Origin: Thalassospira lohafexi
GTDB lineage: Bacteria; Pseudomonadota; Alphaproteobacteria; Rhodospirillales; Thalassospiraceae
NCBI RefSeq assembly: GCF_002844275.1
Contig: NZ_NXGX01000011.1
Location: forward strand, 1-64,000
Reading direction: 5' to 3'
DNA length: 64,000 nucleotides
Position 1 is the first letter of the stretch; each line of letters begins with the position of its first letter. Below, in pieces: positions 34,337 through 42,941 of this stretch. Below the pieces are notes generated by a model. The model was not told where the DNA came from. It did no database searches and worked only from the letters and a program-made list of their open reading frames with translations. The position numbers and the translations under genes are program-made.

Positions 34337-35758
34337 ATGAACAATTGTTGTTCGACCGACAAACAGGAATATGACCTTGCTGTCATCGGCGCGGGTTCGG
34401 CCGGTTTTTCGGCGGCGATTACGGCCGCTGAACAGGGCGCAAGGGTCGCACTTATCGGCAAGGGAATGATTGGCGGCACATGCGTCAATGTCGGGTGTGT
34501 GCCTTCCAAAACCATGATCCGTGCCGCAGAGGCGGTGCATGGTACAGGGGCCGCTGCGCGTTTTCCCGGCCTCTCCGGAAACGCTCATGTCGCTGACTGG
34601 CAGTCCCTGATCAAGGCTAAAGAGGATCTGGTTTCCGGTTTGCGTCAGAAGAAATACATCGATCTGCTGCCCGAATATGATGGCATCGATTATCTCGAAG
34701 GGGCTGTTGTATTTAATGACACCGGTCTTCTGCTTGACGGCAAAAAGCTTGTTGCAAGAAAGACAATCATTGCAACCGGCACATCCCCGTCATTTCCCGA
34801 TATTCCAGGCATTGAGAATGTCCCCTGTCTGACCAGCACAACGGCACTTGAACTTGATCAGCAGCCACGATCACTTCTCGTGATTGGCGGCGGATATATC
34901 GGTTGTGAACTGGCTCAGATGTTTGCACGGCTCGGCAGCTCGGTTACGCTGGTGACACGGTCACGGCTTCTTCCCGAAGCAGAACCGGAAATTGCTGCAT
35001 CGCTCACTCAGGAGTTAAGGAATGAAGGGGTATCCGTTCGCACGGGCCTCACCTACGAGAGGGTTGAATGGAAGAATGATAAAACGGAACTGACCATTAA
35101 CGTTGATGGCCAGGCCGAGGTTCTTTCTGCTGAACATATCCTGGTAACGACGGGCCGTAAGTCGAATACAAACGGATTAGGACTCGAAACGGCCGGAATT
35201 GAAGTAAATTCGAATGGCGGAATTGTTGTGGACGCTTACATGCGGACAACGCGTCTCGATGTATATGCTGCGGGCGATGTGACCGGGCGCGACCAGTTCG
35301 TTTATATGGCAGCTTATGGCGCCAAACTTGCGGCACTAAATGCCTATAACCGTGACGAACGGACATATGACAACACAACGATGCCCTGGGTTGTCTTCAC
35401 CGATCCACAAGTTGCTGGCGTAGGTCTTTCCGAGGTTCAGGCACAGAAACGGGGCTTTGTGGTCAAGACATCTGTCGTACCGCTTGATCAGGTGCCCAGA
35501 TCACTTGCCGCCCGTGATACACGCGGTTTGATAAAACTCATTGCAGATGAAGCAACTGACCGCTTGCTGGGCGCTCAGATATTGGCACCCGAGGGCTGTG
35601 ACAGCATTCAGACAATGGCGCTGGCCATACGGTTTGGGATGACCGCCCAAGAACTTGGCGACACGATTTTTCCCTATCTGACCACAGTCGAGGGCCTGAA
35701 ACTTGCCGCTCAGGGCTTTGCGAGAGATGTCGCCAGACTGTCCTGTTGTGCCGGGTAA
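34337..35758 (+). CDS. merA: Mercuric reductase MerA
   Basis: The 473-residue flavoenzyme reduces Hg(II) to Hg(0) with NADPH. It has the FAD motif GAGSAGFSAA, the redox pair GGTCVNVGCVPSK, the NADPH site GGGYIGCELA and the C-terminal Cys pair LSCCAG that delivers mercury. No N-terminal HMA domain is present, only a short CC segment (MNNCCS), so it is the short form. It starts 1 base after merF. Confidence 0.95.
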   Translation: MNNCCSTDKQEYDLAVIGAGSAGFSAAITAAEQGARVALIGKGMIGGTCVNVGCVPSKTMIRAAEAVHGTGAAARFPGLSGNAHVADWQSLIKAKEDLVSGLRQKKYIDLLPEYDGIDYLEGAVVFNDTGLLLDGKKLVARKTIIATGTSPSFPDIPGIENVPCLTSTTALELDQQPRSLLVIGGGYIGCELAQMFARLGSSVTLVTRSRLLPEAEPEIAASLTQELRNEGVSVRTGLTYERVEWKNDKTELTINVDGQAEVLSAEHILVTTGRKSNTNGLGLETAGIEVNSNGGIVVDAYMRTTRLDVYAAGDVTGRDQFVYMAAYGAKLAALNAYNRDERTYDNTTMPWVVFTDPQVAGVGLSEVQAQKRGFVVKTSVVPLDQVPRSLAARDTRGLIKLIADEATDRLLGAQILAPEGCDSIQTMALAIRFGMTAQELGDTIFPYLTTVEGLKLAAQGFARDVARLSCCAG

Positions 35759-35790
35759 CACCATGCGACGATGATAAGGAATTTACAAAC

Positions 35791-36660
35791 GTGACACCGG
35801 ACCTGTTCAACCTGATCTTTCTTGCGCTGGGCTTGGGATTTTTGGGATTTATCGAGCCCTGCACGATTGGCGCGCATATGCTGTTTCTCAACAGCCAGTG
35901 TGACCGTTCACTGCGCATGCGGGTTGGGGCTCTGGCTGCATTCATGCTCGCACGCCTGCTGGTCATGGGCGGTTTCGGCGGAGTGATCGTCATGCTGGGA
36001 CAACGCATGATTGGACTTCAGACCGGGGCATGGCTGATCTTCGGGGCACTCTATATGGTCATCGGAATTGTCTTCCTGTTCGGTGCAGGGGGACGGTTTC
36101 GGCGGCGTATCCGCATTGCGCCAGTCGGATGGCGGATCACGAAAAACCCATGGGTTCAGGGCGTTGCGTTTGGCCTGAATATTCCCGCCTGCGCCGCGCC
36201 GATCCTTTTCGGCCTGATGGGGGCCGCAACCGCAACAGGCTCCGCCGCAAAGGGTTTCATTGTGATGGCGGTCTTTGCGCTGTCGTTGTCACTTCCATTG
36301 GTACCGTTTTCGGTCGTGCCGCGACTTACTTCGCTTCTTGTCGGACTTGCAGACTGGATGCGTCCGCGCCGCTGGTTGACCGGCTTTGTTTTCGTCGCCC
36401 TTGGCCTATGGTCAATCTGGTTCGGGCTATTTGTCAATCTGGCAGACTGGGCAGAGGAAGCCGACAAAAGGTCGTATTGTTCGCAAGCCGTTCAGCTTAC
36501 ATGTGAATTTTCTTGGTGTGATCCTTTACCTGATTCAACAAATGTCAGCTCCAAGGGCATAAAGGGAAGTTATGTGATCGTGAACAAAACCGAATCACAT
36601 ACCGTCCGCAGGATCTGCCAACCGGATTTGTCGATTGTGCAATCCACGACACAGCGCTAG
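35791..36660 (+). CDS. CcdA/DsbD-like membrane protein with aberrant C-terminus
   Basis: The 289-residue frame contains six membrane helices with Cys in GFIEPCTIGAH and NIPACAAPIL, a CcdA-like arrangement. It starts at GTG 35791 after AAGGA. The last 65 residues or so (from about 36460, RSYCSQAVQ onward) are hydrophilic, unlike the family, and look like read-through into unrelated DNA; the original C-terminus probably was lost at the right border of the metal island. It may supply electrons for metal handling. Confidence 0.7.
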   Translation: MTPDLFNLIFLALGLGFLGFIEPCTIGAHMLFLNSQCDRSLRMRVGALAAFMLARLLVMGGFGGVIVMLGQRMIGLQTGAWLIFGALYMVIGIVFLFGAGGRFRRRIRIAPVGWRITKNPWVQGVAFGLNIPACAAPILFGLMGAATATGSAAKGFIVMAVFALSLSLPLVPFSVVPRLTSLLVGLADWMRPRRWLTGFVFVALGLWSIWFGLFVNLADWAEEADKRSYCSQAVQLTCEFSWCDPLPDSTNVSSKGIKGSYVIVNKTESHTVRRICQPDLSIVQSTTQR

Positions 36661-37137
36661 AGAAATACCATATAAATACTTTTTTGATACTTATTAAGTA
36701 TCGTCTCAATTCTGGATTGTGCAATCCAGTTAGGGTAGGCAAACAGCGGCGCGTAACGGTCACGGGTTGAGGTTCACTCTATTCAGGTAGTCGCCGCCTA
36801 CTCTTGAGCTCTCGCCCAGGAGCAGATCCCGGCAACCTCCACGGAACCCGGCAAGCGGTTTCCGCCCTTTCGGGTAACGGCTCTCGCAATGCCGGCATAG
36901 ATCGATGCGCACCAGATCGCAGATCCACATAGCTCTATAATCCATGATCCGCATATGCGGCGCGGCTGCATTAGTGCTTTGCCCTCGGCCGTAAAGCAGA
37001 ATCAGGGTCCCCGTTCGCCCCCTGGACGGGCGCGAACATCCCATATTCAGCTTGACGGCATTCACCCTTTTTAGACGACGGGAAGAAGTTGAACCGGCCA
37101 GATCGGCCAGCCAGTTGTCACTATGAGGATAAGAAAG
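36661..37137. promoter_or_regulatory. Spacer with two palindromes
   Basis: No gene is supported here. GATACTTATTAAGTATC (36686-36702) is a perfect 17-base palindrome matching the repeat seen at 3312-3328. CTGGATT-GTGC-AATCCAG (36712-36729) is another perfect dyad, and its core ATTGTGCAATCCA also occurs at 36633-36645. They may be binding sites for the element's ribbon-helix-helix protein and for an unknown regulator. Confidence 0.45.
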
Positions 37138-37731
37138 ATGCATAGCGTAACAGATAGAGATATTCAGGCCGCCAAGCGTATTGCCCTTGAGTTTGATGCC
37201 GCCGTCAGGGCGAATGATGGAGATGCCGCCAATATGGCTGCGAGGGCTTTCCGTGCTCTCATTATGGAGGCCAATGGGGAGAAGGGCAGCTTTGGAAGTT
37301 TTACCGACGATGGGGCCGGAACGGTTATCACAGCAGCACTTGCGGCTGAAGCCGGAGAAGTTCCGCACTGGGGGCAGAACGGGTTGTTTGTTCTGAAAAC
37401 CAACCATGGCCGAGCATTGGTCGATTTTACCTGCCCACTGGATATATGCAGCAGCTTTGGGTTTACAGCTATCGATCTTGGTCTGCCATTTATTTCCGAG
37501 ACAGGATATCGCTCTCATTTCTATATGGAATGGTCGCCACTGAGTATTGAGGAAGTTGCCGCCGACATTTTCTGCAACTACGCAGAGGCCAAGAAAATGG
37601 CAAACATCGATATCGAATATCGGCAAAGCCGGAGCAACTCACTGCCCGAATTCGTAAAGCCTTCCTGTACAGCGTTTCAGGGCATTCCAACGCTGACCGA
37701 TACCAGAGGCCAAATCGGCTTTCAGTTTTGA
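37138..37731 (+). CDS. Unknown cytoplasmic protein
   Basis: This 197-residue soluble protein is Ala-rich at its N-terminus, with a Gly/Phe stretch (GSFGSFTDDGAG) and a Cys-containing middle part. There is no signal peptide, HTH or known motif. GAGG lies about 9 bases upstream of ATG 37138. It stands alone between the metal island and the recombinase. Confidence 0.6.
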   Translation: MHSVTDRDIQAAKRIALEFDAAVRANDGDAANMAARAFRALIMEANGEKGSFGSFTDDGAGTVITAALAAEAGEVPHWGQNGLFVLKTNHGRALVDFTCPLDICSSFGFTAIDLGLPFISETGYRSHFYMEWSPLSIEEVAADIFCNYAEAKKMANIDIEYRQSRSNSLPEFVKPSCTAFQGIPTLTDTRGQIGFQF

Positions 37732-37879
37732 TCGGTCGGGCCGAGCAGTGGGGGAGCCATGCTTTGAAACGACAAGATGAAAAATACTCAATGCGTGACT
37801 TCCCTGCATTTACACAGTCCGACGGTCAAATCGAGTTTGTTCTTTAAGTCTCAGAGCATATTTAAACCACAGGTGACAC

Positions 37880-38119
37880 ATGACAACTCTAAATGTTTGC
37901 AATCTGCGTGAACTCATCATTGGGGGAATGTTGGAAGCTCGCAAAAAAATAAGTGCAGACTTGGAGCAGGCTACCAAAATCGAACAGCATTTCTATACTG
38001 ATGACGACCGCAACACCATGCGGGAACAGCTCGCGGAATATGACGCATTTCGTCATGAACCTGATCGCTGGTTTCGTTCGCTGGGGCGGACAATCCCGAA
38101 TAAGAAACAAGAGAGCTAA
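37880..38119 (+). CDS. Small unknown protein
   Basis: The 79-residue protein is helical and charged, with no known motif. CACAGGTGACAC precedes ATG 37880 and gives a plausible ribosome site. A stem-loop with a T-rich tail follows 50 bases after the stop. Confidence 0.5.
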   Translation: MTTLNVCNLRELIIGGMLEARKKISADLEQATKIEQHFYTDDDRNTMREQLAEYDAFRHEPDRWFRSLGRTIPNKKQES

Positions 38120-38170
38120 GTCTGTATCAGGAATGCATTGGATCGAACGCTCTAAGCCACGTGATAGAAC

Positions 38171-38197
38171 CGGCAGAATTCTGCCGTTTCTATTTCT
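38171..38197 (+). terminator. Palindromic terminator
   Basis: CGGCAGAATTCTGCCG (38171-38186) is a perfect palindrome followed by TTTCTATTTC. It lies at the convergent junction of the small gene and the recombinase gene and can stop the rightward transcript. Confidence 0.55.
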
Positions 38198-39800
38198 TTT
38201 GTCCAAGCACACGCACCATAGCGGGAAAGTCATATTCGATCACGCATGTACGATAGCAATGATCACTCAGAGCATCCCATTTGGCATGTATGTAATAGAG
38301 CTTCATTGTATGTCGCAACTGGGTGACGGCTTCAGGGTCTCGCGTCCACACCAGCAACTTATCAATTAACCGAAGAAACCGTTCATGGATTTCCTTGATG
38401 TTCGTAGGACGCGAGATTTCCTTGAGTTTTCGCTTTTCCCTGTCAATTTCGAGGCGGATCAACCGAACCTCTTCTGCGTTATCCTCAAGCCAAGCATTTC
38501 CATTCAACAAATCAAGGCTATTTAGTATGTGTTCTGCCCGATCACGTAGCCCCTTAAGTCTGACTTCAGCGGTCTGGATGCGTTTGTTGACGCGCTCACG
38601 CTTTTCGACCATTTCGTCACTGTCATAGAACTGCGCAATGTCAGAAGTTTTGAGGCGTTGTGCTTCGCGTAGGACGACATCGATCAACTGATCATAGGGA
38701 ACAGACCTATGCGGGCAATTGGGGTTACTACAGGAATAGTGATGTGCCCAGTGTGCTCCGATCTTTGTGCCGTGTTCTGCGCATCTGAGGCGGCCAGCAA
38801 AGACTGCTGTAACGCGCTCTCTTGTTTTAATCTGCCGCTCACGCCAACTACGATTGAGATTCTTGTGAAGCTGCTTGGTCTCTTCAGGTGACCGCAACTT
38901 GACCATTTCCCGATACTCGTTCGCTTTGCTTGAGCGCTCATCAAGCATTGACTGTACTTCATCAAAAACCTGATCATCGACAATTTGAAGTTCCGGGATC
39001 GGAACACGCACCCATTCATCCTCAGGGCGAACCACAGGCACTTTACGCCCCGTCGATGGGTTCTTTCGGTAGTGAAGTTTGTTGAATGTAACAATACCCT
39101 TGTAAAGCGTGTTACGGAGCAGGCCCGTTTTGCGGGATCGCGTGCCGACAAGGGTTGTTGAGTTCCATTTACCGCCGTTTGGCGATGCTATACTTTCCGC
39201 ATCCAACTCTTCACAGATGTATTTAAGCTTGTTGCCCGATTGATAGAGTTCAAAAATTTTCCGAACGGTTGCCGCCTCAGATTCAATGATCTGGCGCTTG
39301 CCCCGTATCGGTTCCCCACGTTCATCAAATGTACGGACGAGTTCATATCCATATGTGTTGCCACCGGGAACGCCACCACGCAGGACGGCCGAGACAACAC
39401 CGCGATGGGTTTTGTCTGACAAATCCTTGAGATACAGAGCATTCATTGTACCCTTCAGGCCAATGTGAAGTTCGTTGATAATGCCCTCAGAAATGGTTTC
39501 GACTTCAATGCCAACGAAACCCATTTTTTTGAAGAAGTTTGCTACGTCCCCCTGGTCTCGACTGATACGCGACAGATCTTCGCAAACAATCCGGTCAAAT
39601 CGGTTGTCGAACGCGCCCATAAGCAAACTTGATATGCCCGGTCTGCTATCCATGTGAGCACCAGACATAGCTTCGTCGTAATACACGTCAATCACATGGT
39701 ATTTCTGAGCAGAGCAATGCCCTTCACATCTCACTATTTGATCTTGCGTACTGGTTGTTTGGCGGTCTGTAGAATGACGTGCGTAGATCGCAACTCTCAC
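38190..39800 (-). CDS. Large serine recombinase
   Basis: The 536-residue protein has the serine resolvase/invertase catalytic domain (YARHSTDRQ with Ser 10; EDLSRISRDQGD), the recombinase domain, a zinc ribbon (LRCAEHGTKI...CSNPNCPHRS) and a coiled-coil arm (about residues 400-480), as in phage-type large serine integrases. It starts at GTG 39800 behind AGGG. It integrates or excises DNA at short att sites, or flips a segment. It ends just beside a truncated BRO gene, so it may have brought in its own small element. Confidence 0.9.
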   Translation of the reverse strand: MRVAIYARHSTDRQTTSTQDQIVRCEGHCSAQKYHVIDVYYDEAMSGAHMDSRPGISSLLMGAFDNRFDRIVCEDLSRISRDQGDVANFFKKMGFVGIEVETISEGIINELHIGLKGTMNALYLKDLSDKTHRGVVSAVLRGGVPGGNTYGYELVRTFDERGEPIRGKRQIIESEAATVRKIFELYQSGNKLKYICEELDAESIASPNGGKWNSTTLVGTRSRKTGLLRNTLYKGIVTFNKLHYRKNPSTGRKVPVVRPEDEWVRVPIPELQIVDDQVFDEVQSMLDERSSKANEYREMVKLRSPEETKQLHKNLNRSWRERQIKTRERVTAVFAGRLRCAEHGTKIGAHWAHHYSCSNPNCPHRSVPYDQLIDVVLREAQRLKTSDIAQFYDSDEMVEKRERVNKRIQTAEVRLKGLRDRAEHILNSLDLLNGNAWLEDNAEEVRLIRLEIDREKRKLKEISRPTNIKEIHERFLRLIDKLLVWTRDPEAVTQLRHTMKLYYIHAKWDALSDHCYRTCVIEYDFPAMVRVLGQKK

Positions 39801-39822
39801 GGCATACCCTGTCTGAAATTGG

Positions 39823-40086
39823 TCAATGGATTGAGCTGCCCGGGTCTTTCTTTATCACTCTATGACGCCACGCGTACATTCGGGCTGGGGGCAATTGCTG
39901 ATCGCCACTAGCCGTCGTCACAATGTGGGTACCCTTTTCATCTTCGTCGAACAAACGTGGCCCTTTGTCGGCATCTCTGTATCCAAGGAATTTACAAACA
40001 TCGGTTCCGACAACCCATAACGGACCATCGATTTCAACATCTCGAAACACTACGTTTTTGAAACTAAAGGTGATGATACCGCTCAT
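39823..40086 (-). pseudogene. BRO-N domain protein, truncated
   Basis: The first 62 residues or so match the BRO-N (phage antirepressor) domain: ITFSFKNVVFRDVEIDGPLWVV, VCKFLGYRDADKG, FDEDEKGTH; the family continues with a VISEPGLY strand that is missing. After TTASGDQQ the sequence is unrelated. The break lies about 70 bases from the recombinase start. It resembles the intact gene at 40473. Confidence 0.65.
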
Positions 40087-40228
40087 TTATCGGCCCTCAT
40101 GAAAGCACAACTTGAGAGTGAATATAGAATTCGAACTATGTTGATAAGCCACAGCGGAATCGGATGTGCAAGCAATATGTGACCGGAGTGTGACTTGCCC
40201 AAAAATGGCCGTTGGACAAGGGGTTGGC

Positions 40229-40298
40229 GGGTTTCTGCGAGTTTGCAGGAGTTCGCAAGAGTGTGCAGGAGTTTGCAGAACTTCGCACAACTTTGACC
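40229..40298. repeat. Tandem 10-bp repeats
   Basis: Seven units of 10 bases run without spacing; four are nearly identical (GAGTTTGCAG at 40239 and 40269, GAGTTCGCAA at 40249, GAGTGTGCAG at 40259), with degenerate copies at 40229, 40279 and 40289. A 10-base period keeps all sites on one DNA face, as in cooperative binding arrays. They lie just beyond the nic-like site in the oriT candidate. Confidence 0.7.
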
Positions 40299-40311
40299 TG
40301 TCGTTTCTTGG

Positions 40312-40340
40312 GCAGGATAGGTTAGGTGATATCACCTAAC
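40312..40340 (-). other. oriT: Candidate origin of transfer (IncP-type oriT)
   Basis: On the minus strand the 20-base palindrome with arms GTTAGGTGAT (40321-40340) is followed at once by CTATCCTG (40320-40313) and CC. The IncP nic consensus is YATCCTG with cleavage after the G and a pyrimidine next; the RP4 site has the inverted repeat 8 bases before the nick, exactly as here (nick between 40313 and 40312). The relaxase in this window is RP4 TraI-like with Tyr 22, which fits. The rest of 40087-40472 holds the 10-bp repeats and no gene. Confidence 0.65.
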
Positions 40341-40472
40341 GATCATTCCATGACCCTCCTGCCTTATTCGCATGGCAAGCCATGCTCAACGGGTAAAAAG
40401 GAACTGACATAAAGCACCTTCCCACATATCATTAACTACAGGTGCAGTTTGAAATGATAGAGGTACAGAGCA

Positions 40473-41252
40473 ATGACTGAGATCATCCCGTTTAGCTTTG
40501 AAGGTGCTGAAATCCGCACGGTTTATAGGAATGATGATCCGTGGTTCGTCGCCATGGATATTTGTGAGGCGTTGGGAATTGCGAATTCGCGTGATGCGAT
40601 GGATCGACTAGATGATGACGAAAAAGATGAGGTCGGTTTAAGCGACGCCATCGGTCGGAAGCAGGAAATGACCGTTATCAATGAAAGCGGCCTTTACATC
40701 CTGATCCTGCGTAGCCGCAATGCTGTGAAACCCGGCACCCTACAACATCGGTTCCGCAAATGGGTTACATCCGAGGTCCTGCCTACAATACGAAAAACCA
40801 GCCTGTACGATGCCGGGACCAGCGAGGCAGCGCCAGATTTGCAGGCAGGCACACGCAATCCTGGCTATAGGTTGTTTGAAGCCATCATTCGTCCCGATGG
40901 TAATTGGGGTAAGGTTTGGGCCGTTCCGGTCTATAGACTGGGTGACACTGACTATTGGAATGTGCCGCTGCTACTTGAGGCATATTGCGGGTCAAGAGAT
41001 TTCCCAGCGCACCTTTCTCCGCACGACTACGCTTATAATCTGATGAGGGAACTTCCTGAACTTCAGGCTGCCAGTCCGCTTTGGGTTGCACATCATTTCA
41101 ATTTGAAAATCATTATTCAGGGGGCGAACGGGGGTTACGATAAACGAACTCGTGAGTTTCTTGAGCAAATTGAGAATGCACACTTGACCGAGAAACCACT
41201 GCGTTCGGGCACCGTTGTTCATCTTCGAGATGTAACTAAACAGCCAAGCTGA
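40473..41252 (+). CDS. BRO-N domain regulator (phage antirepressor-like)
   Basis: The 259-residue protein has a BRO-N domain at residues 1-105 (IPFSFEGAEIRTVYRNDDPW, VINESGLYILILRS, FRKWVTSEVLPTIRK). The C-terminal 150 residues contain a Trp/Asn/Tyr-rich region not recognised by me. BRO proteins bind DNA and act as regulators in phages and mobile elements. It lies downstream of the oriT candidate and reads away from it. Confidence 0.85.
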   Translation: MTEIIPFSFEGAEIRTVYRNDDPWFVAMDICEALGIANSRDAMDRLDDDEKDEVGLSDAIGRKQEMTVINESGLYILILRSRNAVKPGTLQHRFRKWVTSEVLPTIRKTSLYDAGTSEAAPDLQAGTRNPGYRLFEAIIRPDGNWGKVWAVPVYRLGDTDYWNVPLLLEAYCGSRDFPAHLSPHDYAYNLMRELPELQAASPLWVAHHFNLKIIIQGANGGYDKRTREFLEQIENAHLTEKPLRSGTVVHLRDVTKQPS

Positions 41253-41313
41253 CATTACCTTGACTAGATATGTGTGCATGTGTTCTTAATGACCCTTCAT
41301 TATGGAGGGGTGA

Positions 41314-42450
41314 ATGACTGAATATACTCTGGACAACAAATCGCAAAGAATACCGCTACAGCTTGACCAAGACGAGTTGGTCAAACTTGATGAGCTGGGG
41401 GCTCGGCTATCTACGACGAGAAACCAAACTATCCGTTTGTTGATACAAAGAGAGATTTCAGTTCCCCGGATTGCAATTCCAGAACCCCGTACTGGAGAGG
41501 TTTTTCGGGTAGCCCAAGGTGCATATGGTGAGACAACGGAAATCCGTATGAAGAACGGTCGTGTTTTGCACTTCTACGTTGCTCCCTATCGCAATCGTTG
41601 TTGTATTCTGCTACTCGACCCTGAAATGACAGAGTCAGTTGGCTATCCAAACTACGATGAACTTTACGGGGATTCCGATGTTCTGGATGCTATTCTGGAC
41701 TTGCGAGAGACGAAATATGATTGGGATGATCCGAGGTATCGGAACATTTGCAAATCGCTAAACATTGACCCCGACGAGAAACGGCCACAGTTCGTCAAAG
41801 AATTCGAGCGGATTGCACGAGGGTTATCGAACCGTCAGGCTCGGTTCAGTTACATTTCCCCACATTGGGAACTGCTGCTTGATCTGGTTGACCTACTGCG
41901 ATCTGACATTCAGCCGACCCTCCAAATGCTCAACAGGGCAAAAGAGAGGTTCGACACATTGTCGGCGAAGGAACGTCCAGATGTTTATAATCAGGCGTTC
42001 ATCGCTGCCGAAAGTCGGAAATTGCCTTCTGAGCATCGTTTAACGACAGATATTATATTCCTGCCGAGCTGGACTGATTGCTACTGGAATAAGCGTGTTG
42101 GCCTTTGGGAATGCAAAGAGTGTGATGATGATGGGTGGACATCGGGCCATAATCACGACTTGCATGGTGTTGCCGCATTGCCGTCAGGAAAGCTTAATGA
42201 TGTTCAGGCCGTGATAGTTCAGAAACTTAAAAAGCAGGGTGTCATTTTCCTGAATGCGGGCGAAGTTCAGGATTACCTAAACAACGAGGGGGCTTACTGG
42301 GCTTGGAAAAACCTGACAATTAGGAAAGTTTTCGAAGGGCATCATGGTGCACGAAAACCAACAACGTCTGAAAAGATGAAATGGCGAATGCGTAAACCTG
42401 AAACGCCATTATATGACCGATGGTTGGGGCGACAGGAAAGAGCAGCTTGA
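41314..42450 (+). CDS. Large protein with N-terminal ribbon-helix-helix-like region
   Basis: The 378-residue protein begins with a segment like a ribbon-helix-helix (QRIPLQLDQDELVKLDELG, TRNQTIRLLIQRE), followed by a beta-rich part and a long helical domain with a Cys pair (WECKEC). I do not recognise the rest. GGAGGGGTGA precedes ATG 41314. It may regulate transfer or the oriT region, by position only. Confidence 0.65.
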   Translation: MTEYTLDNKSQRIPLQLDQDELVKLDELGARLSTTRNQTIRLLIQREISVPRIAIPEPRTGEVFRVAQGAYGETTEIRMKNGRVLHFYVAPYRNRCCILLLDPEMTESVGYPNYDELYGDSDVLDAILDLRETKYDWDDPRYRNICKSLNIDPDEKRPQFVKEFERIARGLSNRQARFSYISPHWELLLDLVDLLRSDIQPTLQMLNRAKERFDTLSAKERPDVYNQAFIAAESRKLPSEHRLTTDIIFLPSWTDCYWNKRVGLWECKECDDDGWTSGHNHDLHGVAALPSGKLNDVQAVIVQKLKKQGVIFLNAGEVQDYLNNEGAYWAWKNLTIRKVFEGHHGARKPTTSEKMKWRMRKPETPLYDRWLGRQERAA

Positions 42451-42552
42451 TATAGCTAAACTCTTGACCCGGACAAACCACGGGATTGCTGTTCAAGGAT
42501 GTTGATTCCGGTTATAATTTTATGATCCGATTTGAATGCAGGTGCCCTGATA

Positions 42553-42939
42553 ATGGCAACTAGAGAACAGCTCGACGATAGTTATCGTCCGTTGACGCAA
42601 TCAGAACTCCAATCGCTGAAGCACGATATGCAGAATTCACTGCATATGATGCAGCAACAGGCATTTCTGAAGTCAATGGCGAAACGCTATATCTGGTGGA
42701 AGTCCCCAGATGAAGCGATTGCCAACCCGGACAGGGTACTTGCACAGCTCATGAACATCGGCGATTTCGATGATGTTGTCGAAATGGTCAAGCTTTTCGG
42801 GAATGAAAGACTTGGCCATGTTGTCAGTAACGCTGTGGCCGGCTGGTTTAATGAACGCTCCTGGTCTTACTGGCATTATCGACTAGGGCTTGCCGACATT
42901 GATCATGTTCCGGCAATACCTGTGCGACGGTTCGATTGA
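42553..42939 (+). CDS. Predicted partner of AbiEii-type nucleotidyltransferase
   Basis: The 128-residue soluble helical protein is followed after 2 bases by the nucleotidyltransferase gene, so it probably is its cognate partner or antitoxin. No HTH or known antitoxin motif is visible. ATG 42553 is used; a longer start at 42532 lacks a clear ribosome site. Confidence 0.55.
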   Translation: MATREQLDDSYRPLTQSELQSLKHDMQNSLHMMQQQAFLKSMAKRYIWWKSPDEAIANPDRVLAQLMNIGDFDDVVEMVKLFGNERLGHVVSNAVAGWFNERSWSYWHYRLGLADIDHVPAIPVRRFD

Positions 42940-42941
42940 CG

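Noticed and set aside
35746-35790. Upstream start of the CcdA-like gene
   Set aside because: It would overlap merA's end with a hydrophilic leader; GTG 35791 has AAGGA upstream and starts at the first membrane helix.
36760-37626. Leftward frame of 288 codons opposite the unknown gene at 37138
   Set aside because: No ribosome site, no recognisable motif; antisense to the better supported rightward gene.
40229-40298. CRISPR-like or coding explanation of the 10-bp repeats
   Set aside because: Units are 10 bases without spacers and no open frame covers them.
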